A stretch of DNA of 64,000 nucleotides, taken from Rhynchonema sp. JSB1_4. Lineage: Eukaryota; Nematoda; Chromadorea; Monhysterida; Xyalidae. The notes below the pieces were generated by a model that was not told where the DNA came from, ran no database searches, and saw only the letters and a program-made list of their open reading frames with translations. The stretch lies in assembly GCA_030248065.1 (NCBI GenBank), contig JASAMV010000834.1, positions 1-64,000 on the forward strand. The letters are read 5' to 3'. Positions 28,835-42,100 of this stretch are shown piece after piece (the first letter of the stretch is position 1; each line of letters opens with the position of its first letter). The position numbers were made by a program, and so were the translations under genes.

Positions 28835-29063
28835 TTGTGGTCTTATTGCCAGCCACTGGGGATAACCCTGACGAGGGCTGTTGGGCTGGCGTAAGGCGCC
28901 TGGTGGGGCGCGGTTGCGACGTTTCGACAAGGGATCCTGCTGTCGTCCTTAGGCTGATATGTCCTCTGCGCGATATCGAACTTGAGGTGCTGGGTTGTGA
29001 GTCTAACGCTCTAACCACTCGACTATCGAGGGATACGCCCAGTGGCTGGCAGTAAGACCACAA
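28835..29063 (-). mobile_element. SINE-like element with tRNA-like promoter, hammerhead-like core and inverted ends
   Basis: The 26-bp inverted ends (TTGTGGTCTTATTGCCAGCC and inverse) match at 25 positions. On the minus strand an A box TAGTCGAGTGG (29025-29015) fits the pol III consensus exactly, followed by a weaker B box AGTTCGATATC (28982-28972). Downstream at 28952-28918 is CTAAGGA, a stem CGACA/TGTCG, then AAACGTC, which resembles a hammerhead ribozyme core with one core substitution. A pol III promoter followed by a hammerhead is known from schistosome Sm-alpha retroposons. The inverted ends are unusual for a SINE. Confidence 0.55.
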
Positions 29064-30157
29064 CGAATATCTCGTAAAATGTCACCACACGGCCACAGAA
29101 AACATTCAGAAAACGTACCATACAATCCCCATTCATATAATTGCGTGGTATGTAGTCGAAGGCTTATTGGTGTTCGCCAGCAAGTTTTTCGGTAACGTGA
29201 TCAAAATGGTTTTTTTTTATTAATCATCCATGTGACATCAACAAGCCGGCCGTTGCCTCTCTCTACGATGTTTTTTTACGAAATAATTTTCAGACAATAA
29301 CCTACCAAACCATCATGTTTAAAAAGACGATCTACCATCGGCTATATTATATCCACGTTAAGAAACCGTTATTTTATTCTGTGCAGGAAAACACAGTCCT
29401 GTACAAAAGATTTGAGCAGAGTTACCGCAGAATAAATTTACAACATACAGTGTCCTGCAGCCGAAACATGGCATGTTCATGTTAAAAGCAAGAATGAAAC
29501 TTACAAGAAAGTGTTAGAAACACATATGCGAAGAACAAAGCAAGGATAAAGTCGATTTTATGAGCTCGTGCACATTGAAAGATTTGCGCGATCGGTGCAG
29601 CAACAAGAACACTCAAATTTGAGAAAATCACATTTGTGCCACAAAAATGAATAACTTACAGGCAAGATTTGAGCTGTACAACATGAACACAGTGAATGTC
29701 AATGAGAAAAGAAACTGGGCCAGGAAAAGGGACGCGTTAGGGAGTTCCAAATTGTTTTAAAGCCATCGTCACGCAAATTCTTCCCGAGTAAAACAAGTAT
29801 CTCAAAAGTATCTCAAATAAACATCATCCCAGCGGATGACCATAGAGCATCACAACCAGCAGCAGCATAATAAGAAACATGCGTTCGATTAGGGGGCTCC
29901 GGCTTAAGGGAACTTACCCAGACATACTCGTTACAATCATTGTTCATTGGGTTCGAATGTCAACGTGCGCGCACAATTTAGACACAAATCATACCTGAGC
30001 GATGTGGTATGCCGATATACATGTAGTGTCTTTCAGGCTTTTCGCGTGCCCCATTTTGACACGTACAGTATGGGCTTGCTCTCAATGTTGCACACACTAT
30101 GCTGCGCATCACTTAAATAAATACAAATCAACACAAAACAACATGATCACCGACAAG
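29064..30157. other. Intergenic DNA between G-alpha and NWD1-like genes
   Basis: This AT-rich stretch contains no recognised exon or repeat. It lies 3' of both neighbouring genes, which converge here. Confidence 0.4.
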
Positions 30158-33100
30158 CTACATGAGGCGACATGCCTGACTGCTCTTGCTTCCCCTGAGC
30201 TTGCCCATGCCAGCGCCATTCACCAGTGCCGCGCCCGAACTCACGTCGGTCCCATTATTGCCGGCATGGTGCTTGGTGCCAGTTGTCAGCGTGTGATTGC
30301 CGGTTATGCTGGGCATGTCGGGATACATCGACATTTGACTGCGCGTATCCTCCATCCGTTCGAACACACTCTTCTGCTTCACGCCAACGCCTCCGGTAGC
30401 GGCGAGCGGACGTTGCAAACGCGCGGACATCATTTGTGACTGGGCACGTTTCAGCATGGACGCACTGCGCGCCCGCAAACGATCCAGCGATGTCTGCTGC
30501 TTGTTGGTGTCGTCGTCAGTATGGGCAAAGGTACTGGACCAATCCACGCCGCCTACAGACACGGCCTGCTGGATGACTTTGTATCCGTGCGTGTTGGTGT
30601 TGTTGTTGTTCTGTTTCTTTTTGGTCTTTTTCTTGTTCTTGTTGTTGTTGTTGTTTGTGTTGTTGTTGTTTGTGTTGTTGTTGTTTGTGTTGTTTTGATT
30701 CGCGTTGTTGTTGTTGTTGGACACAGATGAAGCCATCGAGCTGCGCGATTCAGAACCACGACCTGAAATGCATGAAACATCAGTAAGCTGGACGCAGCTC
30801 ACGATATGGTATAAGTGTGGTTGTGCTTGTGCCTGTGTAATTTTGTCAACCAAGAACAACTTAACAATGCGGAAACTTAAAAACGTGAAAAACCAAAAAT
30901 ATGATAGATAAATGAATCGTGATGAAAAGACCTACATTCAATATTTGATCAGTTTGGTACCTCATTGATTCAAATGACGAACGATGAATGGTCGTGTTTA
31001 CCGGAGACGGATTTGAAAAGCGAACCATTGGAGAGTTTTCCTGTGTGAAAAAGGTAAAACAGTGCACCCGTGGAAAACACAGTGTTATTTAAAGCGGCCC
31101 CGCCGCTATTGTTTTTTTGGTTTTCGACCTCGGTTTTTTCACTTATATAGTTTGTTGGCATCGAAATCAAGAACATTAATTTTGACGAACTTCACCAAAA
31201 TGGCGATTACCCACCGAAATCGATCCGTCAAGATGGTCTATCGAGAACAAAACTGTCCGATATTGACGCACATTTGCACATGATGATCAGGAAGACAAGA
31301 GAAAATCAAAATCACTGGGGCGTGATATAGGCGGCGGGTTACGGTAGCCCAATAAAACATTAGCTCTTTTGTAAATAACAAATGTTTTGTCACCCTACCG
31401 TAACGCGCCGCCTATACCACACCTCTGTGATTTGAACTTTGCTTTGGAAATCCTGATTTCCATACACACATAGTTCGTCAATATTGGGGTAGTTTGTTCC
31501 CGTGCGGCCATGTTGGTGGATCGATTTCGGTGGGTAAACGTCAGTTTGGTGAAGTTCTTGAAGGTTAATGTTCTTCATCCCAGTGCCAACTAACGATAAA
31601 TATAAAAAAACCGAGGTCCAAAACCCAAAAAACAATAGCGGCAGGCCCGGTTTAAGGGGGGCTGTTGTTCCCAAATGACACAAATTCAATGACAATCACA
31701 GACCGAATAGCATTCATGTTGCGATGTGTGAACGTCAAGGATGATGGTTCACTTGGTGAACATGGCCCAATACAAGATTTGTCATCAACATAACACCTAA
31801 AGATTATCTCATATTGTGATTGCGGATGGTTAGGAAAAACTTAAAATCTACAACATGTGCATTCTTGGAGGGAGCAGGAAACGCAGCAGCGCTAAAGTGG
31901 CTGTTGTGCTCATACCATGTCATAACCAAGAAAATATATGCGGTGGAAACCATAATTAAAAAAATGTTGGTGCGAAATATGGTCATAACACAATTCGCAA
32001 AACGCAGCGGTAGTGACAAAATCTTGCTGTAGCAGTGCGTGTACACCGTTGTGGTGTCCACACTTCGATCAACGCTTCAATGTCCACACTTCAATGCTCT
32101 TTCCACGTGCTTATTGAATGCCAATAGTGCACACTAAACCACGTTTGGCAACTGCTGTTATCAAGCTACATGACCATAACCGTTTATGAAAGTGACTATT
32201 GAAGCTGTGACGATACAAGCCGATTGTGCCAATCACCATACTTGAGTGATTCATGTGCTTCACGGCGCGCATTTGTTTGTCGGCCAGCAGAATATGCGTG
32301 GATGCCGGGGTGTTGTGCAGACAGAGAATGGGCAAATGTTGGCATTTGTCCAACTGTAGCACGATACGGTTGGCGTCGCGCGTGACGAGAATGTGGGTGA
32401 TCGGTTGGTACGCGTTGAAGATGGACAGAATCACACCACTGCTCGTGTGCCAGGCGTACAGCCAGCCGACCTGGTCAGCTGCAAAAATGTTGTTCTCATG
32501 TGTGGAAGTTTGCAACGGTTTTAGTTTAAAACTTTCGAATCTATTCTATCGAACGTGCAAATTTAGCCCGAGGCGGTGTAAAGCATTCTACTTATAAGGT
32601 TGTTCTGGATGCAAATAAAATATCAGATGTCCAACCAGTCAGTGCCACAGATCCATCACACGTGATTGCAATGGCAGTGATTCGACTGTTCCTGCAACCG
32701 AGTGAATAGTGAGTTTAATCAGCCCTGGCTATTTATACGTATTTGGTTTATGATTTATTCAGGGCACAAGTCTGTCGCAACAGAATCTATGAAATTTGAA
32801 AGCTGCAAGCCCAATAGTGATAAGATTGAGACGGACTTGTGTTGATCGTTCGACTGCATGATCGTTCCGGTGTCGGTCTCCCAGAACAGCACCTGTCCGT
32901 CTTCGTCCGCACTCACAACCACCCGTTCGTCATCGCTCACGGCGCAGAAACGAAGCGCCGCATCGTGACCGACGAGCACCTGCCATGGTGATGTTTCACT
33001 GACTTTGTGGGCATTTGTGGGTCTTTATCGTTGTGACTTTTGTGCCTGGTTGTGGTACCCGTAATTTTGTTGCGTGATTCTGCGGAAAACAATGGATTCG

Positions 33101-36100
33101 GGCCATCATAGGTAGCTAAAGCACCGGACAACCAGTGGTCTAGTTAAACCTATTTTACTCATACTGATCGGAGCATATTTTGTGATGCTGTTCATGCAAT
33201 TATTCAAATTGCGGTGATTTTGAGCAGATGCATTTCCCAAACAAGCAAATATCCCACACTAGTTGGTCAACCAACATCGTCGTATGGTCAGAAAATATCT
33301 TCGAAACGAAAATGCCATAGGGATGATACAGATGAGAGCACGTTCCCGACGACCAACAGAACACAGCAGTTGAAGATGCTGACAAGATCTTCACATGAAG
33401 ATTGCCCCCCACCAATCGTTCAACCAACCTGTGTGAGTTTGCTGCGTTCCAACTCCCATACTTTGAGCGACATGTCACGTGACCCGGTGACCATCACGAG
33501 TCCGTTCATGCTCACGGCCACACACGTGATTTCGTCGCTGTGCGTCAGCTTCGTCTTGCCCGTTATCATATTGTCGTCCGTCAGCGACCACACTCGCATC
33601 CTGGAAAAAAAGTGAAACATCATGAGGCTTATCATGATGCCAGAGCTGTGCGCCTTAAGTAATGCTCTTTTTGAACAATCGCCTCGTATAGCTGGCTTCT
33701 TAAGACTGCTGGGCACATTGCATACGACATTTGCGACACATTTGTTGTTAGGTATAGGCCGTCGTGGAGCCTTTATTCCACGAAACGCCCATTACAAGAG
33801 CATAAAGGTTGGGTCATTTAACGCAGATGAAGCATAACGTTTTTTTGGAAGACTCTCCGAAGATCGCAACTTACTCTTTGGTATTTTCACTCGACAGTGC
33901 TACTATCTCAGCGTCACCTGATACCAGATGCAGGGGCTTGGAGAGTCCCTGCAAAACATGACAGTGTTTGAATTGAAATCTGCAGTGTTGAATTTTCTTT
34001 CACATAGAACACGTAATTTAGCAATCACTTGGTTTGACTCTGACGTGATCACACAGGGCCGACGACTTCATACTTCTGTATAGTCCAATACTTCCGATCA
34101 TCTTGCGACAAAAAAGGGCGTGTATGTACCTGCGTGCCAAGGCAATCAACAATGTTTAACAAACCTTAACAACGGCAGTGGTGGCGGCCTTCTCGAACTC
34201 CTCATTCTGACTGACGTACCACAAATGCGATGCACCGGTGCTGTCCAGGGACACAACCAGGTCGTTGTCGGCTCGCACTTGGATCGCAAGAATTGGCGTG
34301 GTGTGCGCCTACGAGAAATAGGTTTATCGAAAACGGCTGCGTTGCGTTTTTTTGTGAGTTTCATAATGGTCATAATTTCGTATTTGCGCCACTCTTTGTC
34401 GCCGTGGATTACATTCGAATTTAGGGGTCGTCTAGGTGTGCGCTGTTCAGGGAAGCTTCAGGGTTGGCCTTTAGGTCCGATCCTAACATGAAGCCCACGC
34501 CTAAACCATTGGAAAATCCCAGTTGTGAAAGAGGAGTTACTGTACTGTATATCATGTGTGCTGTACATAAAGGTACATAAGTATTCGTACAGACCTGGAT
34601 CCCCAGACCGACGTGAGCACGATTAGCACTTTCTTGCGCATATTTGATATGCATGATAATCTCGCACAAATGTGACAAAACAAAGTGTGTATATCCCACT
34701 ATCCTCACCGGATACTGTCCGAGTAGTGCCCCGTTGGCCATGGCCATCACGAATATCAGGCCACTTTTGCATCCGACCAACAGCCGAAGTCCGTCGGCAC
34801 AGAACTGCACGCACGTGATGTTGCCGAGCGCGGACTGCACCACCGACCAGACCAATTGGCAAATTTCCAAGTCCCACAAAGCGACTGTGCCCGTTTGCGT
34901 GCCTGTGTGGCGTTGATTGGTGCATAAATTGTGAATTTCAAGGTGCCGAAAACAGTTTTTCAGCTATAGGCAAGGCACCCTAGATGGGGTCGCACAAGGA
35001 CTATTGTGCGACCAATATCACAACAAAATACCGGACGTCCTAATGTCGGCTACCGAAACATCACAGATGTCAAATGGATTGTTCTGTGGTCTTTGACGTT
35101 TCGGCTATAATAAATGAATTCAGATTGCTTTGTTTTCACCAAAAATGTACGATTTCCAGAGACGAAGTATTGTACACGCCCAGAAACTGGCCTAACAACA
35201 ATCACTGCCGCTTCTCACCACAGATGCAGTATCTCTCCTCCGTGGACAACGCACAAGCGACAATGTCCCGTCCCTCTTTGACATCGGTCACCGTCAATTT
35301 GTGTCCGCCCTTCGAGTGATGATTGTGATTGAGTCGATCCAACGACCATACGTGTACGTTCTCGCCATTGCCGGAGAACAGAAAGTGACCGTCCGATGAC
35401 AACTACAATGTATAGGTTGCGAGCGGGTTTCCAGTGCGGAAGTAATTAGAGTGCACCATAAGGACGTCTGGACAGCACATATATAGGGTGATATTTTCGA
35501 AACGGTGTAAAGCTCAGTTGGGTGTAAAGGTCGCTGTGAGCTCGGTCGAAAGCTCGGTCGGTGTCAGCTCGGTGTAAACATGAAACATTCAACGTTAACA
35601 GCAGGCAATGTTTCATGTTTACACCAGCTGACACCGACCGAGCTTTCGATTGAGCTTACACCGACCTTTACACCCAACTCACCTTTACACCGTTTCGAAA
35701 TTATCACCCATACACCGGCACCACAGACTGTATAATGTTCACATCGCTTTTTACCACCCAAATCAAGCCAAGGCAAAACTATTTATTTTGAAAATTCAAG
35801 CATCGGATTTCTGATCCTGCTAAACAGAACTGCAAGCGTGGCTGGATGTGACACGGGCAGGGCATAGGTGTTGGCATTCCTTGACCTAAAGGACACTGTT
35901 TCAGAAGTGGGCTTACAAGAAGCCTCTGCGACATACCCAAGCTACGATGGGCTCAAATATTTTAGTTCTATACGAAACAAAACAAATTCTGGTTTGTGGA
36001 AGAATATTCGAGCTCCACCGTAACCAGAGTGGGCTTCCAAGCATAATAATAACAGAATAAGTCCAATAATCTATCATCACACACAATCTACATAGTACTA

Positions 36101-39100
36101 TGAAACATCACCCGTAGCCCGTACCTTCAACGACGTAACCGTGCTGGTGCCATCGCATTGCAGTTTCTGCAGTATCTCGCCAGTGTGCAAGTCATAGACA
36201 TACACCCGTCCGTTGTCACAACCAGCGAACAGCTGACAATCGTCCGTGCCTGCTGCCAGACTGTGCGCCTTGCCTTCGTGACCTGTGCCAGGGGATCTCT
36301 GCAGTAGTCAAGAGCCACAACTAAGCCTAAGCCACGATCATGAAGAGCTGAACCACCACAAACGAACCCTGCAATTCCAGTAGCTCCGTCCCGCTTATCA
36401 GACTGAACACCCGTAACGTCTCGTCCTCACACGACATGATCAAGAACGCATCATTGGCCGTTAGCGTCATCGTTTTGACCGGAGCCATCAAACTACCGAA
36501 TTTGAGCACTTCCTCGCCTTTGGGCACATTCCACAAAGTGACCACGAAGTCACCGCAACCTGGAATTAATAAGGATTTTACGCCCTTCTTTTTGGAGACG
36601 TTTCACGCAGTGCCCGATGTGATGTTCCTCGTTCTTCCTGATGGTTGCCATCATGGATAGCAGTGGCAGATTTGGCTAATAGTTTGGTCGTCAAATCATG
36701 TCGTCAGATCTTGTCGTCAAACCAAGCAATAATACATGAGCCCCAAATGAGCGGGAAAATTATACATGTGATGTGACTACAAGATGTGACGACATGATTT
36801 GACGACATTACCATCAGCCGCAGTTTTAAGAATTCGACCCAAATACGATCCTACAATCAACCTTTCTAGGTACTCACCAGTGATCAGCCATTCACTATCG
36901 CTCGTCAACGCAATACTGGACACGGGCCCGGTGTGATTGGGGAACGTTCTCAAGACCTTGCCGGTGTCCAAACATGACAGTTTGGCGGTGGTGTCGGCCG
37001 ACCCGGATATGATGTTGACGTTCTTCAAGTGATGCGTCACTGCAATGCACGTCACTCGGTGACTGTGCGCTGGGATGGTGCGCACGCACGACGCCTGATT
37101 GGAAAGGGGAATTGAATGACCATGGATAGCGTGCAGTGATGGATTTATTGTGCTGCAGTTTTTCCACATGAAGCCCCTGGGCTCTATTCGGAAAAAGCTA
37201 GAAAATAAGTATTTTTGGTTAACACAATTCATCGAAATAGTGTACCGTGGCTCTATTTGGAAATTATTGCGCGAAAGTTTCAAGATTTGCTGAACTCTTC
37301 GCCAGCACAGCCGATTATCATTACAAAAGGTTCCTGTGCATTTCAAAGCTTGCGTGATTCAATCTAAGGTCAGCTTCAGTTGAGAAAAGTAAGAAAACCA
37401 TAGGTCTTTTGGCTGTGAAACTGTACACCTAATGATGTGAAGAGTACATGTACATATACCTGGATAATGTCCCAGACTTTGATTGTATTGTCATTGCTTC
37501 CCGTCACAATGTACTGCCCGTCTCTCGTCACCGCGATGCACGTAACACGATCCGTATGACCTGCGCAGCGATGCTTTAATCTTAATCACGTAATATATTC
37601 ATGACTGCAAACAGGCACAACTGTGTTTGTTCGAAATCAAACATATCTGTTTCTTGTATCCGTGGTTAATGATGGTCCAACCAGCGTAATACAGAGAACG
37701 ATTACCAAACAGAACCATAACCTGACTATTGCTGATTAGCTTTCTATTCTGCTCATGAGGTCCTGCACAAGTCAGCGTGAAACATGGGAGGTAAAACTTT
37801 TGGTACTACAGTATATCCCAGTGCGAAAAAAACAGTGTTTTTCTTGTATCCGTGCTTAAGACTCGCACTGACCTTCGATTCTGTTCATGAGCGTCTGTGA
37901 CGGCACGTGATACATCAATATGGTTGGGTCGGTCGCTGACATGCCCGCAACGAGAATGTGCTGGCCGTTTTGCGACGGCTGCAAAGTTTGTCCAGAGTTC
38001 TTACTGAAAATGTCACCCTCCTAACACACTGTGAATGTGGAGCCGTCTTTAACATGATGCTGTTGTTGAAAGTTTTACCGATGGTACGATTTAGCCTTGT
38101 GGGCTAGGATAAATCGTATCGTTATTGATCTGTCATCTTTTGTGCACAGCACGTCCACCAGACAGCAGCCACCAGTTGCAAAATTTGTTTGTTGACTGTC
38201 CGGGAAGCATTTTACGGACATCAAAAATAGGCAAGAAGTAACAGTCACAAGGCAGGCAGGCTAATATCTGATTCGGTCTCTAAGCTTGATACAGAACAAG
38301 AACAAAATTTCAAAATTTGCTTTTCACAAACCTGAACAACATTTTCGCCTTTCGATCCCCAGTCAGGCACTTTGAATCGGCACAGCAACGGGGCCTTGGG
38401 CGGCTTGATCCAACAATTGAGCGGCACGATCAAGGGTCGCGATGTGTAATTATCGACTGCTGACATGGCCTGCTCGATCATTGAGTTCACGTAGTCACTG
38501 TTCTCCGCTGAAACAAAAAACAACAACAACTGCTTGTGACGTAGGGTGGTCACGTGACCTTACGCTACTGGTGCATTCGCACTGACGATGACTGGCCGCA
38601 CCTTACTGTATGCACTGTGATGTCAGAGCCAAAAACAAACTCAAGTCTGTTCCTTTAGGTTGTATCTAGGCTCAGTCATACCATACACAGTAGGCGAAGT
38701 GTGAAAAACACATCAGCGTTATCTGAGTATGTAGCTCTGCTGGCAATGAACAGTGCTATAACATTGCTGAATGTCATGTACCGAACGAACCGAACCGCCA
38801 AAATCACTAAAAGTAAAGCATTAGGCACAACCGTACCGAGCGTGTACCGAAGTCGACCAATCATTTCCGATGCCAGTTGTTCGCGATCCAACAGCAAGGT
38901 TTTCACGGCCGGTTTCAGAGCCCTGAGATAATATTTTTGTGGAAAGATGTAAAACAATTGTCGACACACAAATCTGTAAAGCCCAATGCGTTGATTTCCT
39001 TGAATCGAAGCAGCTCACCTCGTGTACAGATAGTGAATGTCGGGTTCCAGTATGCGTTGTTTGGTCTCTTCAAACATGGTCATCAGATACGGTACACCGC

Positions 39101-42100
39101 CAATCGATTTCACAACTTCGTGCAGGTACAGGAAATTGCACATCGCCAGCCGTTTAGCGCGCTCCAGGTCACCTGCAAGATTGCGAGCGATATTATAGTC
39201 CTCCCCGACAACCTGGTCGTCAACGGCGAACGTAGGTTACATTCCACAATATAAATAAATAGTTGCTCATAAATGTTGCGAATAAAATGTTGTTGTTTCC
39301 AGCGACTGGCGCTCGAACTCAGGTCCTGCGCTCCTCAAACCGAGGCAGCGCTTTGCTGACCTGCTGGAGCTGGTCCAACTGCTTGCTATCAAAAGGCAAA
39401 CGCACTTTGCTTAAACTGGTTATCACTTTGGCACCATGATTCCCTCTGTTGCTCTATAGCGACCGATCATATCACCATAAAGAGGGGAAAACACCAACTG
39501 GGCTCCTGGGACGAATAACACAGTGACAGGGGACACGCAGGTACAGTACCAGCTGCAATTCTAGGCGATCCTGAGGCGGCGCAGGCTAAGCCTGCAGGCT
39601 CCGCTCGTTTCTGTTCTTAACTGTGCAGGCCAGCCTGCAGGCGCCTGCAGGCTGAGCCTGCGCCGCCACAGGATCGCCTAGAATTGCAGCTGGTACTGTA
39701 CCTAGTATGTTTGAAGGTTTCCGAATCCAGCCGCACAGCATTAAGATTACCTACGTAAATATGCACTGTGGCCAAAAAGTGGCGGAGGAAGGAAAATCAT
39801 TACAAATATACCTGAATGCAGCAGTTGATACCAAAGACACCTAATGCGCCGCAGATTGCAGTGTGCACCGTTGGTCAGCGGCTCAGGCACGACCGGATAC
39901 CGAACTGAATCATGAAAGCGCAGCGCATCGTTCACTTTTGGTCGCAAATCAACGTTCGTCATTTGGGCTGCAAAGTACGATGAGACGTTACTACCAAACG
40001 GTACATATATGTAGATGGTGACGTTGTGGTGAGAGGTGACCAAAGCCAATGGGATTGCAAATTGCGTCATGATGTTTGTCAGATGGGACACAATGGAATC
40101 AATTCCGAAAGGCATCTCGTGTGAATTTCGTCAGAACAGAGTATCGAGAACGAGCTTTCGGATCTCTGACCAATAAGCGGACTGCATTGTCCGCTAGCTT
40201 GGCCGCCGGTTTAAGTTTTGTTCACATCGATCGATGACCAATACGATCACCAAGTTGTCATCTTTCGAGTGCAAGCGGCAAAACTAGGTGTGCCCGTTCA
40301 TTCATGTGTCGTTAACGCACATCGGCAACGCTCGTCCTCAACTGAACCCAATTCACGCGCTGATTCATCAGGACTGGTTGAGTTGACCATCTACGTTGAC
40401 GACAAAACAATTAGTCATATTCACTTGCGGCACTACTCACTTTGGTGCGAGCCAGCAATCTTCGACGACGATGACGCCGTGTCAGACCGATTCGATGTGC
40501 CCGGTGGGTCCGCGAAATGCTGATCGATCGCAAACGAATTGGCGAACAACGCGCAGATGTCGCCGCGACACAACTGAAAATAACGTGGTGTGGGATTGCA
40601 TACGGACTCAAAATGTGGTCAAAATATTGCTAATCGTTAGGTCTCTTCGTGCATTCGAGTGATTGGAGCTGCGCACTATGTAATACACTTTTCGTTTTTT
40701 GCTAACAAATCTATACGTATGAATCTTGCCGTGTTTTTATCATGCATTTTGCGCTTGTACAACTTGGAAACCGTTGATTGCTGTGTGCACATCAAACCCA
40801 GTTTCCACGTGGCGAGATGCAGGCGACTCAGAATGCACCCTCCTACGACAAAGCTCTTCCGACCGTCTGACGTTGTCAGGGGGTCGGATGGGGGTGGGCC
40901 TGTATTCCGCCAGAACGATATCGGAATAGCAACTGATCAGGATGAAAAGGACATGATAAAAGAGCTGGTGGCGTGACAAACTCGTCTCTACCTTGAGTTC
41001 ATTGGCGCTGCCCAAATACTGCGACGACACGATCTGCCAAACCAGCGTGTTGCACCATCGGTACACGACACGGTCGTCGATCAGTGTATCATCTAACAGA
41101 CAGCCTGTAAAATTTGGAATCATTTAGTGTCGTGCGTATGAGGCCATTAATTTGCAAAATCTTCTTTCAGCATTGAGATATGAAAAGCATCCGAGTCTGA
41201 AACAGTGTCGGATTCTCACCTTTTGGGTCATCATAAGCCACATTTTTATTTATGTGTCCGGGACGGCTTCGTTTCCAAATGTCAATCGTTGTACAATAGT
41301 CTCAGCACAATGGTCTCAGGAACAGTTTGGCTGGGGCCAAGCTAAGTAATCCGATCGGCACCGATCTGTTGACCAAGTTTTCCACGGGCTTTTGCAACAG
41401 CACGTAATGTACGTACCACCCAAACCGAACTCACCAATCGTGTTCCTGATCGAGCTCCAAAGCAACGGCGGGAACGCCAGCGAAATCGGCGATCTATGCT
41501 GTTTCAACTGATTCTGCACGAACAAGATGTCGGCAACGGACAGCAACGACAAAAGTTCGGATTCGGTCAGACCGTGCGTTTGAGAGACCGACAGATAACG
41601 GCAGATTTTCGCAATCACCTCGCTGCCGTAGGTGCGTTCGAATGATCGCAACATGTTTTGTACCAGCGTTGATGTGCCACCGACAGGCACCGCCAGGGAG
41701 TTGGCGCGCGCGGTCTTTTTATTAAGTTTCGGGATCGGCTGCACGACCGACGGTTTGGCGTTGTGCACGTTCATGCCGCAATCGGCCAGCGGGAGCGAAC
41801 GGCCTGAAACGTAATTTGAAGTTGTGCTCATTTGGAAAATTGGAGCGATCTTTTTGGGACGGGGATCATTTTGAGCTGGTGATACCTGTTTTGAGACTTG
41901 CCTCACTGCTGTGTGGTGATTATAATTGGCACCAGGCATTTCCGTTAAAAGTACCTAAAGGTAAAGCTAAAAGTAAAGCTTCAGGGATGGGCGGGGTGGG
42001 TCGAACAATCGATTCAATGAAGAGCATTTGGAATAAAATGGTAAAGATGATGAATAAAACCGCAAAACTTGGAAATGAAGCAAACGTTGGAGCGCATCCA

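Larger units (their letters stand above)
32242..38507 (-). other. WD40 repeat region of the NWD1-like protein
   Basis: Fourteen exons (17-30) carry WD-type blades, for example GHTDRVTCIAVTRDGQYIVT followed by IKVWDI in exon 19, and TLWNVPKGEEV in exon 21. Such repeats form one or two propellers that in this family act as sensor or docking surfaces. Several blades have lost the terminal Trp-Asp, so the repeat count is approximate (about ten clear). Confidence 0.85.

Noticed and set aside
28965..29040. A functional tRNA-Val gene
   Set aside because: The anticodon loop CTCACAA is suggestive, but the anticodon stem, T arm and acceptor stem do not close.
30456..30730. Leu/Val-rich, membrane-like plus-strand frame
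   Set aside because: It is the antisense of the Asn-codon repeat in the last exon of the NWD1-like gene.
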